This document shows, in pieces, positions 1-7,948 of a stretch of DNA of 39,238 bases (its first letter is position 1; the number at the start of each line of letters is the position of its first letter). The translations under genes and the position numbers were made by a program. The stretch is from an uncultured Clostridia bacterium (lineage in GTDB: Bacteria; Bacillota; Clostridia; Peptostreptococcales; Anaerovoracaceae), in NCBI GenBank assembly GCA_944383465.1, contig CALWPQ010000014.1:1-39238 (forward strand), read 5' to 3'. The notes below the pieces were generated by a model. That model was not told the origin of the DNA and searched no databases. It saw nothing but the letters and a program-made list of their open reading frames with translations.

Positions 1-181
1 TGGATACCTCCTTCCGTTGGTTTTGAAAAGTGTTCGTTTCGGTGGTTTTGTGCCCCTGTATCACTGCCCGGCCTCCCATGAGGGAAAGGATATGGGCGGC
101 CTCGTTTGCGCCGCCCACAGGCGAAAATCAGGGGATTTCCCACCCGTTTTCATACAATTTTGAGTGCCCCCGGCAGGGCAT

Positions 182-217
182 AAAAAAACGCCACAGGTTT
201 GTGTTACCTATGGCGTT
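182..217 (-). terminator. Intrinsic terminator, minus strand
   Basis: AACGCCACAGGT (187-198) pairs with ACCTATGGCGTT (206-217) with one wobble, around a 7-base loop. On the minus strand the stem is followed by seven T (188-182). It would stop leftward transcription, for example from the truncated aldo/keto reductase, before the gene lying beyond the left edge. Confidence 0.7.
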
Positions 218-222
218 TGGAA

Positions 223-266
223 CAGGAAAAGGGTGCTGACATTTCATATCAGCACCCTTTGTCCTG
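223..266 (-). terminator. Long hairpin, probable second minus-strand terminator
   Basis: AAAGGGTGCTGA (228-239) is perfectly complementary to TCAGCACCCTTT (249-260). The stem can be extended by CAGG/CCTG (223-226/263-266) across a one-base bulge. On the minus strand it runs into TTTTCC. It lies directly upstream of the hairpin at 187-217, giving a tandem terminator at the presumed element edge. Confidence 0.55.
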
Positions 267-321
267 CCGGTATTAAATTTTTGACTTCACATCGTGTTCT
301 TTGCCTCTGAAAACATTGATT

Positions 322-777
322 TTACTGGACTTGCTCATGTTTTCTTATTAGGAGGCGGGGAATGAGGCCTTCTTTTTTCTTTTCCTGTACCCAGCTCCAC
401 ATATCGAAATTGTCGAAAGCCTGCGTACGGCTTTCGCCGAGGTTGTGAAGCAAATAAAAATCAAAATAGCCGGCGCCCGTTTGCCTTAGTGAGGTTTCAA
501 ACTGCGCGATTGCTTCTTCCCTTGTCTTACAGTTAATCCAAGCAGCGTTTTTGGTCGCAAGCTGAAATTTTTCTCTCGGATAGCGCTCTACGAGAGCTTG
601 GCGAATAGCGTCTTCACTGCCGGGGTAGGCCCATGCGGTATCAAAATATGTAAAACCTGCATCAAGGAACAAATCAACCATTTCCTTTACTTGTTCTACA
701 TCAATCACACCGTTGTCTTGCGGCAGACGCATAAGCCCAAAACCAAACTTTTTAATGTTTTCTCCCAAGTATGACAT
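322..777 (-). pseudogene. Truncated aldo/keto reductase (N-terminal part only)
   Basis: The first ~139 residues are the start of an aldo/keto reductase TIM barrel: FGFGLMRLP near residue 12, the catalytic-Asp/Tyr region FTYFDTAWAYPGSE near 42-55, and YFDFYLLHNLG near 104-114. Full-length relatives are about 330-390 residues and continue after KEGLI with a GFSxH segment. Here the frame instead runs into an unrelated 12-residue tail and stops, so at least 60% of the barrel and any C-terminal Fe-S domain are missing. The start is well placed, with AAGGAGGAAATT before ATG 777. The break lies at about 360, next to the foreign DNA, so truncation by insertion or deletion is likely. An intact gene of the same broad family sits at 27240-28373. 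A functional product is unlikely. Confidence 0.8.
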
Positions 778-1169
778 AATTTCCTCCTTTTCAAATAAGC
801 AGTTCTCAAATTTTTCATAGTATTACATGTACACTATACAATATATCTTTAAAAATGTCTAATGCTTGCTTTGTATTTTAAAAAATGCGTATAAAGCATT
901 TTTAAGCGCAGGAGCGTAGGTATTAAAGCATATTCCGTTACAGCAATTGCAGAATGAAATACATATAAAGTACTGCCACCCGGGGGCGCCCTATTTTGGT
1001 GCACGGTTTTTCTGAAATATTGAAATTGCCAAAGATGCAGCCGCAGGAAAGTTGCGCTGTATTCGTTTTCGTGATAAAATTGAAGCGTCATTGTTTGCAT
1101 AGGTCAATAGCGTAAAAGCGCGTCCAAGCACGCAAAGATAGACGGTAAAATTAAAGCGGAGGAATACGG
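778..1169. other. Gene-poor gap of about 390 bp before the sensor kinase
   Basis: No coding frame here is credible; an 83-codon minus-strand frame (849-1100) has low-complexity content and no ribosome binding site. Near the left end, 817-837 holds a dyad with ATAGT/ACTAT arms around the palindrome TACATGTA, overlapping a weak minus-strand promoter-like pair (TTGTAT at 841-836, TATGAA at 819-814, spacing 16). This could be the operator/promoter of the truncated reductase. Relatives of the downstream kinase usually have a response-regulator gene here; none is recognisable. AAGCGGAGG at about 1154-1162 is the ribosome binding site of the kinase. Confidence 0.5.
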
Positions 1170-3005
1170 ATGAATATTCGCAGTATAAAAAATAGCATAC
1201 GCTGGAAAATCGTACTTATTTACTGCATACTTGTATTTATTGCAACGACTATTGTCGGTGTGTTTTTGATGAGCCGTATGGAGGAGTACTATATAAATTC
1301 CGCAAGGACAAATATGAGAAAACTTGTTGAAGAGAGCAGTTTGACGGCATCAGTCGGTGCATATGATCCGTTTGACGAATTTGCCGAAGAAATACAGGCG
1401 AGCATTGATGCGTGGTCGCCGGGGTTTTCTCAGGAAATTTTTGTCGTGGACGAGACTTTTTATATCGTTGCGGCGAGCAATGCGAGCAGCGGCCAGAGCG
1501 CTGTGGATTTTCTCGACTGCAATATAATTCTGTCAGCGCTTTCGGGCGAGGAGGCCGAGTCGCATGACAGCATAAGCTCGCAGACGAGCGATATTCCGGT
1601 ATTTAATATGGCGTTTCCGATTAAAAATGAAAGCGGTAAGGTTATAGGAGCGCTTTATTTGCGCGAGGACATTACTTCGCTCGAAGACAGCATTGATCAG
1701 TCGAAAAGCCTCTTTGCAAAGGCGATGGTGCTGGCCGTGTTCGTTACCTTTGTGCTTGGCTTTGTCATTTCCAAGAGCATAACGGGGCCGATAAACGATG
1801 TAACAAAAAAGGCAGAGCAAATGGCGAGCGGCGATTTTTCTCAGGAAGTAAGCGTTAAATCAAATGACGAAATCGGCAGACTCGCGGAAATGTTCAATTA
1901 TCTGCGCAAGCAGCTTGACGATACACTTTCAGAAATTTCGGGCGAAAAAAACAAGCTTGAGACAATCCTGCGGCATATGGCCGACGGACTCATCGCCGTT
2001 GATTTATCAGGAAAAATCATTCACGCCAATCATGCGGCGATAAAAATATTAGCCGTGAACGAACAGAGCATAGAAGAGGAAAATTATGATGATCTGATAC
2101 AGGGGCTCAACCCTGAGCTTACGGTTGAAAATCTGATGAAGCGCTGTGAGTTTGAACCGGAAAGCGAAGTGTTTGAAAGCGCAGGCAGGTATTATGATAT
2201 AAGGTATGACAGATTTAAAGACGAGAATGGCAAGGATGTTGGGCTTATAATGATTATCCAGGATATAACACAGCGAATGAAGCTCGAAAGTATGCAGATG
2301 GATTTTGTGGCCAATGTTTCTCACGAGCTTAAGACTCCGCTTACCACGATCAAGAGCTATACGGAGACGCTGCTGGACGGAGCCGTTTCCGATCCGGAAA
2401 CAGCAAGAAGCTTTCTCGGTATTATAGATTCGGAGGCTGATCGTATGAACAGGCTTGTAAAAGACTTGCTTCAGCTTTCCAGAATGGAAAATAATCAGGA
2501 AAAGTGGAATATGAAAGAGAGCGACCTCGTTAAGCTACTTACTTCGGCAGTAACAAAAGTAGCACTGACGGCAGAAGCGAAGAAACAGAAGCTCAATTGC
2601 TTGTTTGAAGCAGATGCCCGCGTGGCGGTTGTAATGGATAAAGACCGAATAGAACAGGTAATCTTAAATGTGCTTGCAAACGCGATAAATTATACGCAGG
2701 AGGGAGGACGCATAGATATTGATCTTGTGGTGCAGGATAGAGAGGCACATATCATAATAGACGATAACGGCATAGGAATACCAGAAGACGAACAGTCGCG
2801 GGTATTTGAGCGTTTCTTCCGCGTTGACAAGGCGCGTTCGCGGTCAATGGGCGGCACGGGCCTTGGGCTTGCAATATCAAAGCAGATAATAGAAGAGCAT
2901 AACGGCCGCATAGAGCTTACAAGCCGTGAAAACAAAGGGACAAAAGTGAAAATTATTTTGCCGCTTTCACCGGCTGTGACAAGGGGAATACCAAATATAG
3001 AATAA
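1170..3005 (+). CDS. WalK/PhoR-like membrane sensor histidine kinase
   Basis: Sensor kinase with complete WalK/VicK architecture. TM1 is near residues 12-34, then an extracytoplasmic Cache-like domain to ~180, TM2 ~184-203, HAMP ~203-255, PAS ~262-370, a HisKA domain with FVANVSHELKTPLTT (phosphoacceptor H385), and a HATPase_c domain. The ATPase domain has the N box NVLANAINYT, G1 box DNGIGIP, F box FERFFRVD and G2 box GGTGLGLAI. All catalytic motifs are intact and the length of 611 is normal. In the WalRK family the kinase senses cell-wall status and phosphorylates WalR. The odd point is that no response regulator lies upstream; only a 390-bp gap and foreign DNA do. Downstream is the yabP-yabQ-divIC group, separated by a strong terminator. 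The exact WalK assignment is family-level inference. Confidence 0.85.
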   Translation: MNIRSIKNSIRWKIVLIYCILVFIATTIVGVFLMSRMEEYYINSARTNMRKLVEESSLTASVGAYDPFDEFAEEIQASIDAWSPGFSQEIFVVDETFYIVAASNASSGQSAVDFLDCNIILSALSGEEAESHDSISSQTSDIPVFNMAFPIKNESGKVIGALYLREDITSLEDSIDQSKSLFAKAMVLAVFVTFVLGFVISKSITGPINDVTKKAEQMASGDFSQEVSVKSNDEIGRLAEMFNYLRKQLDDTLSEISGEKNKLETILRHMADGLIAVDLSGKIIHANHAAIKILAVNEQSIEEENYDDLIQGLNPELTVENLMKRCEFEPESEVFESAGRYYDIRYDRFKDENGKDVGLIMIIQDITQRMKLESMQMDFVANVSHELKTPLTTIKSYTETLLDGAVSDPETARSFLGIIDSEADRMNRLVKDLLQLSRMENNQEKWNMKESDLVKLLTSAVTKVALTAEAKKQKLNCLFEADARVAVVMDKDRIEQVILNVLANAINYTQEGGRIDIDLVVQDREAHIIIDDNGIGIPEDEQSRVFERFFRVDKARSRSMGGTGLGLAISKQIIEEHNGRIELTSRENKGTKVKIILPLSPAVTRGIPNIE

Positions 3006-3022
3006 AAGTCATTTGCACAGAG

Positions 3023-3062
3023 CTCCTCTCATATATTTCTATATATGAGAGGAGGTTTTTTT
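3023..3062 (+). terminator. Terminator whose 3' arm contains the yabP ribosome binding site
   Basis: A perfect 14-bp stem, CTCCTCTCATATAT (3023-3036) with ATATATGAGAGGAG (3041-3054) and a 4-base loop, is followed by G and seven T (3056-3062). It has the form of an intrinsic terminator for the sensor kinase. The 3' arm supplies the GAGGAGG Shine-Dalgarno of yabP, whose ATG begins at 3063 immediately after the T run. A transcript coming through the stem would therefore have its ribosome site paired. Confidence 0.85.
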
Positions 3063-3323
3063 ATGGAAAATCATACGCTTAGTATAGATAACAGAGAAAA
3101 GCTGACGATAACTTCGGTGGCAGATGTGGAAAGTGCAAACGAAGAAACGGTGCTCGTAATTCTTACGCAGGGCGGACTCATTGTCAAGGGTCAGAATCTG
3201 CATATACAGAAGCTTGATCTTGCTGAGGGCAAAGCGATAATAACTGGCAGTATTCAGTCTGCTGTATACACAGAAAAGAAGGATAAACAGGAAGGAAGCC
3301 TGCTTCGCAAGATATTTAAGTAG
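3063..3323 (+). CDS. yabP: Sporulation protein YabP
   Basis: Small 86-residue protein of the YabP/YqfC family, needed in Bacillus for late spore coat or cortex formation and made in the mother cell. The N-terminal MENHTLSIDNREKLTITSVA and the repeated short beta-strand pattern with GGLIVKGQNLHIQKLDL (about 44-60) are characteristic. I place the start at the ATG at 3063, seven T after GAGGAGG, not at the in-frame ATG at 3045, which lies inside the terminator stem. It heads the run yabP-yabQ-divIC-rnmV-rsmA, the first three being a conserved Clostridia order. The hairpin overlapping its ribosome site suggests it is not read efficiently from the kinase transcript. Confidence 0.88.
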   Translation: MENHTLSIDNREKLTITSVADVESANEETVLVILTQGGLIVKGQNLHIQKLDLAEGKAIITGSIQSAVYTEKKDKQEGSLLRKIFK

Positions 3324-3338
3324 GCGGGTTTAAAAAAT

Positions 3339-3803
3339 ATGATACTCACCGATTTAATAAAAGAGCAGGCGCTGCAAAGTATAATAATGTTTTCTGCGGG
3401 GCTCGGACTTGGTATGCTGTACCAAGTATGGGGCATATGCAGAAACGCGCTTGTGCGGCATGCTGAGGACGCAAGAAACGCGAGAATTGCGGCGCGCGAA
3501 GTACGGATTTTAGAAAGGAAACGGCAGGAAGCAGAAAAAGAACAAGGCCGCCGGCAAAAAACAGGGCGCAAAATGCAAAAATTGGATAAACGTCGTAAAG
3601 CGAAAAAAACAAAACCGCCTGCCAGAACGCATATTCCGGCTGTTTCTGCTGTTCTTGAATTTGCATTTTGGCCTTTTGCGGCTTTTTTCGTATCGGAATT
3701 TATGTACTATGCTGCATATGGTGATCTGAGTTTCCATAATTTTTTAGCGCTTGGGCTTGGCGTTTTGTTGTGGAGGAAGGCATTTTATGATATAGTATAT
3801 TGA
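3339..3803 (+). CDS. yabQ: Spore cortex biosynthesis protein YabQ
   Basis: A 154-residue membrane protein with YabQ layout: an N-terminal hydrophobic segment (about residues 12-32, SIIMFSAGLGLGMLYQVW), a long highly basic, charged middle (about 40-95), and C-terminal hydrophobic segments ending FLALGLGVLLWRKAFYDIVY. In Bacillus YabQ is needed for spore cortex assembly and sits in forespore-surrounding membranes. It follows yabP by 15 bases and precedes divIC, the usual order. The unusually Lys/Arg-rich middle is typical of variable YabQ linkers. No truncation is seen. Confidence 0.85.
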   Translation: MILTDLIKEQALQSIIMFSAGLGLGMLYQVWGICRNALVRHAEDARNARIAAREVRILERKRQEAEKEQGRRQKTGRKMQKLDKRRKAKKTKPPARTHIPAVSAVLEFAFWPFAAFFVSEFMYYAAYGDLSFHNFLALGLGVLLWRKAFYDIVY

Positions 3804-3831
3804 GAAAAACATTGGGAAAACGAGAGAAAAA

Positions 3832-4362
3832 ATGTCGAAACGAAAACCAAGACGAAGCCGCGAGTTTAAAAAAAATAATCAGGTAATAGATATCGAAGAA
3901 GCTCGTCGCGAGAGAAGAGAGAAACGCGAAAAAGCCGCGAAAAAAGCAAAGACCGAAAAACGCGCAAAAGCGGAAGAGAAGAATGCCTCCGCAAGAAAAA
4001 AGGTACAGAGAAGCAGGCGACGGCTGATATACGCTGCTATAATTTTTATTATTATAGCAGCAGTTAGTGTGTCTGCATTTAAGATTATATCGTTGCTTCA
4101 CGAGAAATCAAGGCTCGAGAAGGAGCGTGACAGACTTACGTCTCTGAAGGAACGCCTTGAGCAGGAACTGGAATCTGTTAATTCGCCGGAGTACATAGAA
4201 CAGCAGGCAAGAAGTCATCTGCGGCTGATAAAACCGGGAGAAATTCTCTATATACTCCCGGATGCAGACGATGGCGAAAAGAGTACGTCCGAGAGCGACG
4301 CGCAAGCAGATGTGGACAGTGATTCTAACACGGGTGCTGACAGCGCAGAAAATAATAATTAA
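3832..4362 (+). CDS. divIC: DivIC/FtsB-type septum formation protein
   Basis: A 176-residue bitopic protein. It has a ~60-residue cytoplasmic tail very rich in Lys, Arg and Ala, one transmembrane helix at about 62-82 (LIYAAIIFIIIAAVSVSAF), an extracellular coiled coil at about 88-116 (RLEKERDRLTSLKERLEQEL), the conserved post-coil motif with PEYIEQQARSHLRLIKPGEI, then an acidic Ser/Asp tail. This is the DivIC/FtsB family, which bridges FtsL with division-septum synthesis. The family is about 100-125 residues, so both the basic N-tail and the acidic C-tail are longer than usual. Its location after yabQ matches Bacillus and Clostridia. Confidence 0.85.
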   Translation: MSKRKPRRSREFKKNNQVIDIEEARRERREKREKAAKKAKTEKRAKAEEKNASARKKVQRSRRRLIYAAIIFIIIAAVSVSAFKIISLLHEKSRLEKERDRLTSLKERLEQELESVNSPEYIEQQARSHLRLIKPGEILYILPDADDGEKSTSESDAQADVDSDSNTGADSAENNN

Positions 4363-4396
4363 AAAATTGTAAGCAATAAAATAAAAGAGAATATAA

Positions 4397-5002
4397 ATGA
4401 ATAAACAGATAGGAAATAACCAAGAAAACAAAGAAGAACAAAGGTTTCAAAAAAATATCAAAAAAACAGTGAAAGAAGTGATAGTGGTGGAAGGCCGCGA
4501 TGATACCGCGGCTATAAAAAGAGCGATAGATGCAGATACAATAGAAACGCATGGCTTTGGTATCAGGCGTACTACATGGGAACTCATTGAAAACGCATCG
4601 CGGGAACGCGGTATCATCATTTTTACTGATCCCGACTATTCGGGAAACGAGATACGCCGCAGACTCAAGGAGCGCTTCCCGGAGGCAAAGGAAGCGTTTC
4701 TCGCAAGAGCAGATGCAGAAAAGGACGGAGATGTCGGCATAGAAAATGCGGAGCCGTATGCTATCATTCAAGCGCTCGAAAATGCGCGTTTGACGCTGAC
4801 GGAAAAGCGCGAGGAGTTTACGGTACGGGATCTTATGATAAGCGGCCTTGCGGGAGGTGCGGGCTCAAAACAACGCCGTGAAAAACTGGGACGCGCTCTC
4901 GGCATAGGCTACGCTAATGCGTCCGCGCTTGCGGACAGACTCAACAGATACGGAATAACAAGAGAGGAATACAATGAAGCTTTACGCACCATCGACGATT
5001 AA
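4397..5002 (+). CDS. rnmV: Ribonuclease M5 (5S rRNA maturation)
   Basis: A 201-residue TOPRIM nuclease of the RNase M5 family, which cuts 5S rRNA precursor on both strands of its stem, using ribosomal protein L18 as cofactor in Bacillus. The TOPRIM motifs are clear: VIVVEGRDDTAAI near residue 30 with the catalytic Glu, and FTDPDYSGNEIRRR near 77-90 with the DxD-type acidic pair. The C-terminal half carries the family helical domain (GLAGGAGSKQRREKLGRALGIGYANA). Its last 29 bases overlap the start of rsmA in another frame, so the two are translationally coupled, as in Bacillus. Confidence 0.9.
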   Translation: MNKQIGNNQENKEEQRFQKNIKKTVKEVIVVEGRDDTAAIKRAIDADTIETHGFGIRRTTWELIENASRERGIIIFTDPDYSGNEIRRRLKERFPEAKEAFLARADAEKDGDVGIENAEPYAIIQALENARLTLTEKREEFTVRDLMISGLAGGAGSKQRREKLGRALGIGYANASALADRLNRYGITREEYNEALRTIDD

Positions 5003-5855
5003 AGAAATAAAAGAAAGATACGGATTTAAAATATCAAAAAGTCTCGGTCAAAATTTTCTGACCGATAAAAATGTCATAGACAAGATAATAAACGCTATGG
5101 AACTTACCGAGCGTGATCTCGTAATCGAGATAGGACCGGGACTCGGAGTGCTTACAGCAGAAGCTGCACCGCAGGCAGGCAAAGTGGTTGCCATAGAAAT
5201 AGACAAAAATCTTATTTCCATTTTAGAGGAAAATTTACAGGAATTTGACAATGTTGAAATAATAAATCAAGATTTTGTTAAGACAAATTTAATAAATTTG
5301 GTGGAACAAAATGATATAATAAGAGGTCAAAAGAGGGAAAAAGTAAAAATTATGGGCAATCTGCCCTACTACATTACTACCCCGATAATTATGAAGATAC
5401 TTGAGGAGAGAATTCCCGCCGACAGCATTACGATAATGATGCAGAAGGAAGTTGCCGACCGCATTAAGGCATCGCCGGGAAGTCGCACCTACGGGGCGCT
5501 TTCTGTAGCGGTACAGTATTACTGTACGGTACATGATGTTATAAAAGTGCCAAGGGATGTCTTTTATCCGCAGCCGAAAGTAGATTCGGCGGTGCTGAGG
5601 CTTGATGTCAGAAAGGAAAGGCCTGTTGAACTCATAGACGAAAATGTTTTCTTTGCATGCGTAAAGAGTGGGTTCGGACAAAGAAGAAAGACACTTGGCA
5701 ATTCCCTTGCCGGTGTATGCGGACTTTCAAAGGAGGAAGCACAGGAAGCGCTTTTCGAGGCGGACATCGACCCGATAAGAAGAGCCGAAACATTATCGCT
5801 TTCGGAGTTTGCAATGCTTGCAAACGCGGTAGCGGCGAAGTGCGGTAAGCTCTGA
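4974..5855 (+). CDS. rsmA: 16S rRNA dimethyladenosine transferase RsmA/KsgA
   Basis: A 293-residue SAM-dependent methyltransferase that dimethylates two adjacent adenines near the 3' end of 16S rRNA (A1518/A1519 in E. coli numbering). Motifs in order are KSLGQNFLTDKNVIDKI (about 22-38), the SAM loop VIEIGPGLGVLTAEA (about 50-64), and catalytic motif IV NLPYYITTPI (about 128-137, the NxPY site). The end has the C-terminal helical domain with GFGQRRKTLGNSL. Full length, nothing missing. The ATG at 4974 lies inside rnmV, with GAGAGGAAT just upstream as ribosome site. Confidence 0.95.
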   Translation: MKLYAPSTIKEIKERYGFKISKSLGQNFLTDKNVIDKIINAMELTERDLVIEIGPGLGVLTAEAAPQAGKVVAIEIDKNLISILEENLQEFDNVEIINQDFVKTNLINLVEQNDIIRGQKREKVKIMGNLPYYITTPIIMKILEERIPADSITIMMQKEVADRIKASPGSRTYGALSVAVQYYCTVHDVIKVPRDVFYPQPKVDSAVLRLDVRKERPVELIDENVFFACVKSGFGQRRKTLGNSLAGVCGLSKEEAQEALFEADIDPIRRAETLSLSEFAMLANAVAAKCGKL

Positions 5856-5935
5856 AAAGAATAAGTATTTTGTGAAAGCTTCACTCAGGAAAAGTATCGG
5901 CAAAATCATAAACTGACAATCTGAGGAAAAGGGTA

Positions 5936-7918
5936 ATGGAGAAATTTAAACAGTTTTTCAATAAATATTTAAAAAATAATATATGTCTTTGCATCATACT
6001 TGCGTTTGTACTCAATTTTGCGATTGAAGCTATGGCGCGCCAATCCTTATTAGGGGGGGCTGACTACTTGATGCAGACGCCGGTTGTTTTTTTTTATAAT
6101 ACATTGATAATTTTTTCGACGCTCTCAATATCGCTGCTGATAAAGCGCCGAATATTTACTTATTTTATTATAAGCGGTCTTTGGCTCGCGCTCGGAATAG
6201 TGAATGGTGTAATTCTTTCAAACAGGATGACGCCGTTTACAACTAAGGATCTTGAGATACTTGACGACGGACTTACGATAGTTACAAACTATCTCAAGAC
6301 ATGGCAGATAGTGCTTATAGCAATAGGGGCAGTGCTTTTGATTGCTGGCATAATACTCGTTTTTATATTTGCACCGAAGAAAGAAAAAATAAATTATAAA
6401 AAAAATACAGCTATATTTGCAGCAGTAATAGCGATTCTCGCAGCGTCTACGGGAGCGGCGATAAAGACGGGGATCGTCGACACTTTTTTCGGAAACCTTG
6501 CGTATGCGTACAGAGATTACGGAGTGCCGTACTGTTTTATAAATACTTGGCTCAACACAGGAGTAGGAAAACCGAGCGGATACTCGGAGGAAATGATGCT
6601 CGGCATATTTGATGAGGGAGAGCTTACCGATGCAGTATATGCAGATGCTGCGGAAAATGATGACGGAGAAATACATCCCAATATAATATTTCTTCAGCTC
6701 GAATCGTTTATCGACCCTTCTCTTATAAATTCGATAGAATTGTCAGAGGAAGCAACACCTTACTGGAATGAGCTCCAGGAAAAATATTCGACAGGATGGT
6801 TTACGGTGCCGTCAGTTGGTGCAGGCACGGCAAATACGGAGTTTGAAGTGATATGCGGTATGTCGGTAAAATTTTTTGGACCGGGCGAATATCCGTATAA
6901 GTCGATTTTAAGCGAAAAAACATGCGAAAGCTATGCATACGATTTAAAATCAATTGGATATTCAGCGCACGCCATACATAATCACAGAGGCGTATTTTAT
7001 ATGAGAAACAAGGTGTTTTCAAATCTTGGATTTGATACATTTACGAGTCTCGAATATATGAGCAATGTTATAAAAACGCCAAAAAACTGGGCGAAAGATA
7101 ATGTTTTAGTAGGAGAAATTCTGGCGGCGCTTGACCTTACGGAAAATGAAGACTACATATATACCATATCAGTACAAGGTCACGGAAAATATCCGTCAGA
7201 ACAGGTGATAGAGAATCCTGCGATAACAGTGCTCAGCGCACCTACGGAAGAGCTGAAATGGCAGTACGAATACTATGTAAATCAAATTTACGAAATGGAT
7301 AAGTTCGTTAAAAATCTGACAGCAGAGCTTGAAAAAAGAGATGAAAAAACTGTGCTTGTGATGTATGGCGACCATTTGCCGGCACTCGATATGACGGAAG
7401 AGGAGCTTACAAGCGGTGATCTCTACAAGACGGAATATATCATCTGGAGTAATTTTAAAATGGAAAAAGAGGATAAAGACCTCTTTGCATATCAGATTGG
7501 TGCGGAAGTACTCGAAAGACTCGGCATAGACACGGGAACGATGGCTAAATATCATCAGAACCATAAAGACAGTCCAACTTATCTTGAGGATCTCAGAGCG
7601 CTTGAATACGATATGCTCTATGGACAGGGTTACATTTATGGGGGTAAACATCCTTTTGAAGCAACTGACTTGAAAATGGGCATACGCGACATAAAAATAA
7701 CAGGCATCGTTGAAATCGGCGGTAAGTTTTATGTAAAAGGAGAAAATTTTACAGAGCAGAGCAGAATTTCGCTCGACGGCGAAGTGCTGGAGACGATATA
7801 TCTTGGGCCGACGGTGCTTGGGCTTCTCGAAGATGTAGATCCGGCGGAAGCAGTAAATATGAAAGTCAGTCAGGTTGACAGAAACAGCCCGACCGATATA
7901 TTATCAACAACAGAATAA
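5936..7918 (+). CDS. LtaS-type polyglycerolphosphate/phosphoglycerol transferase
   Basis: A 660-residue membrane enzyme of the alkaline-phosphatase superfamily. Five hydrophobic segments lie within ~1-175, then an extracellular sulfatase-like catalytic domain (about 235-560). It carries NIIFLQLESFIDPSL with the metal-binding Glu, GAGTANTEFEV with T298 matching the catalytic Thr of LtaS, VQGHGKYP, and MYGDHLPAL with a metal-binding Asp/His. Family members transfer glycerol phosphate from phosphatidylglycerol to lipoteichoic acid or glycans. The C-terminal ~75 residues (KITGIVEIGGKFYVKGENF and following) look like an IPT/TIG-type Ig fold, an extension absent from Staphylococcus LtaS. It is first in a four-gene operon with ABC transporter genes 30 bases downstream. 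Substrate is not known. Confidence 0.87.
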   Translation: MEKFKQFFNKYLKNNICLCIILAFVLNFAIEAMARQSLLGGADYLMQTPVVFFYNTLIIFSTLSISLLIKRRIFTYFIISGLWLALGIVNGVILSNRMTPFTTKDLEILDDGLTIVTNYLKTWQIVLIAIGAVLLIAGIILVFIFAPKKEKINYKKNTAIFAAVIAILAASTGAAIKTGIVDTFFGNLAYAYRDYGVPYCFINTWLNTGVGKPSGYSEEMMLGIFDEGELTDAVYADAAENDDGEIHPNIIFLQLESFIDPSLINSIELSEEATPYWNELQEKYSTGWFTVPSVGAGTANTEFEVICGMSVKFFGPGEYPYKSILSEKTCESYAYDLKSIGYSAHAIHNHRGVFYMRNKVFSNLGFDTFTSLEYMSNVIKTPKNWAKDNVLVGEILAALDLTENEDYIYTISVQGHGKYPSEQVIENPAITVLSAPTEELKWQYEYYVNQIYEMDKFVKNLTAELEKRDEKTVLVMYGDHLPALDMTEEELTSGDLYKTEYIIWSNFKMEKEDKDLFAYQIGAEVLERLGIDTGTMAKYHQNHKDSPTYLEDLRALEYDMLYGQGYIYGGKHPFEATDLKMGIRDIKITGIVEIGGKFYVKGENFTEQSRISLDGEVLETIYLGPTVLGLLEDVDPAEAVNMKVSQVDRNSPTDILSTTE

Positions 7919-7948
7919 AGAAGGAAACAATTTAAGAAAGGGAAGAAT

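Larger units (their letters stand above)
1..321. mobile_element. Edge of GC-rich foreign DNA (probable integrative element), no gene supported
   Basis: This stretch is richer in G and C than the chromosome that follows and contains no convincing gene. Bases 1-14 read on the minus strand as GGAAGGAGG followed by a short spacer, a strong Shine-Dalgarno for a minus-strand gene starting just left of the window. Two hairpins at 187-217 and 228-260 look like minus-strand terminators. The stretch abuts a truncated aldo/keto reductase, which supports an insertion or rearrangement boundary at about 300-360. That it belongs to a conjugative element is inference from composition and from the ParB-bearing element at the other edge; no integrase or relaxase is visible here. 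Confidence 0.45.

Noticed and set aside
61..153. Minus-strand 30-codon frame beginning ATG 153
   Set aside because: No Shine-Dalgarno and no recognisable sequence; it only lies upstream of the ribosome site at the window edge.
30..239. Plus-strand open frame of 69 codons at the left edge
   Set aside because: It crosses both hairpins' flanks, has no ribosome site, and the composition and signals of the stretch are those of a minus-strand leader with terminators.
849..1100. Minus-strand 83-codon frame between the reductase remnant and the kinase
   Set aside because: No ribosome site, no family resemblance, and residue content unlike the neighbouring proteins.
3700..4101. Long minus-strand frames opposite yabQ and divIC
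   Set aside because: They are shadows of Lys/Arg-rich coding sequence; the plus-strand genes are well supported.
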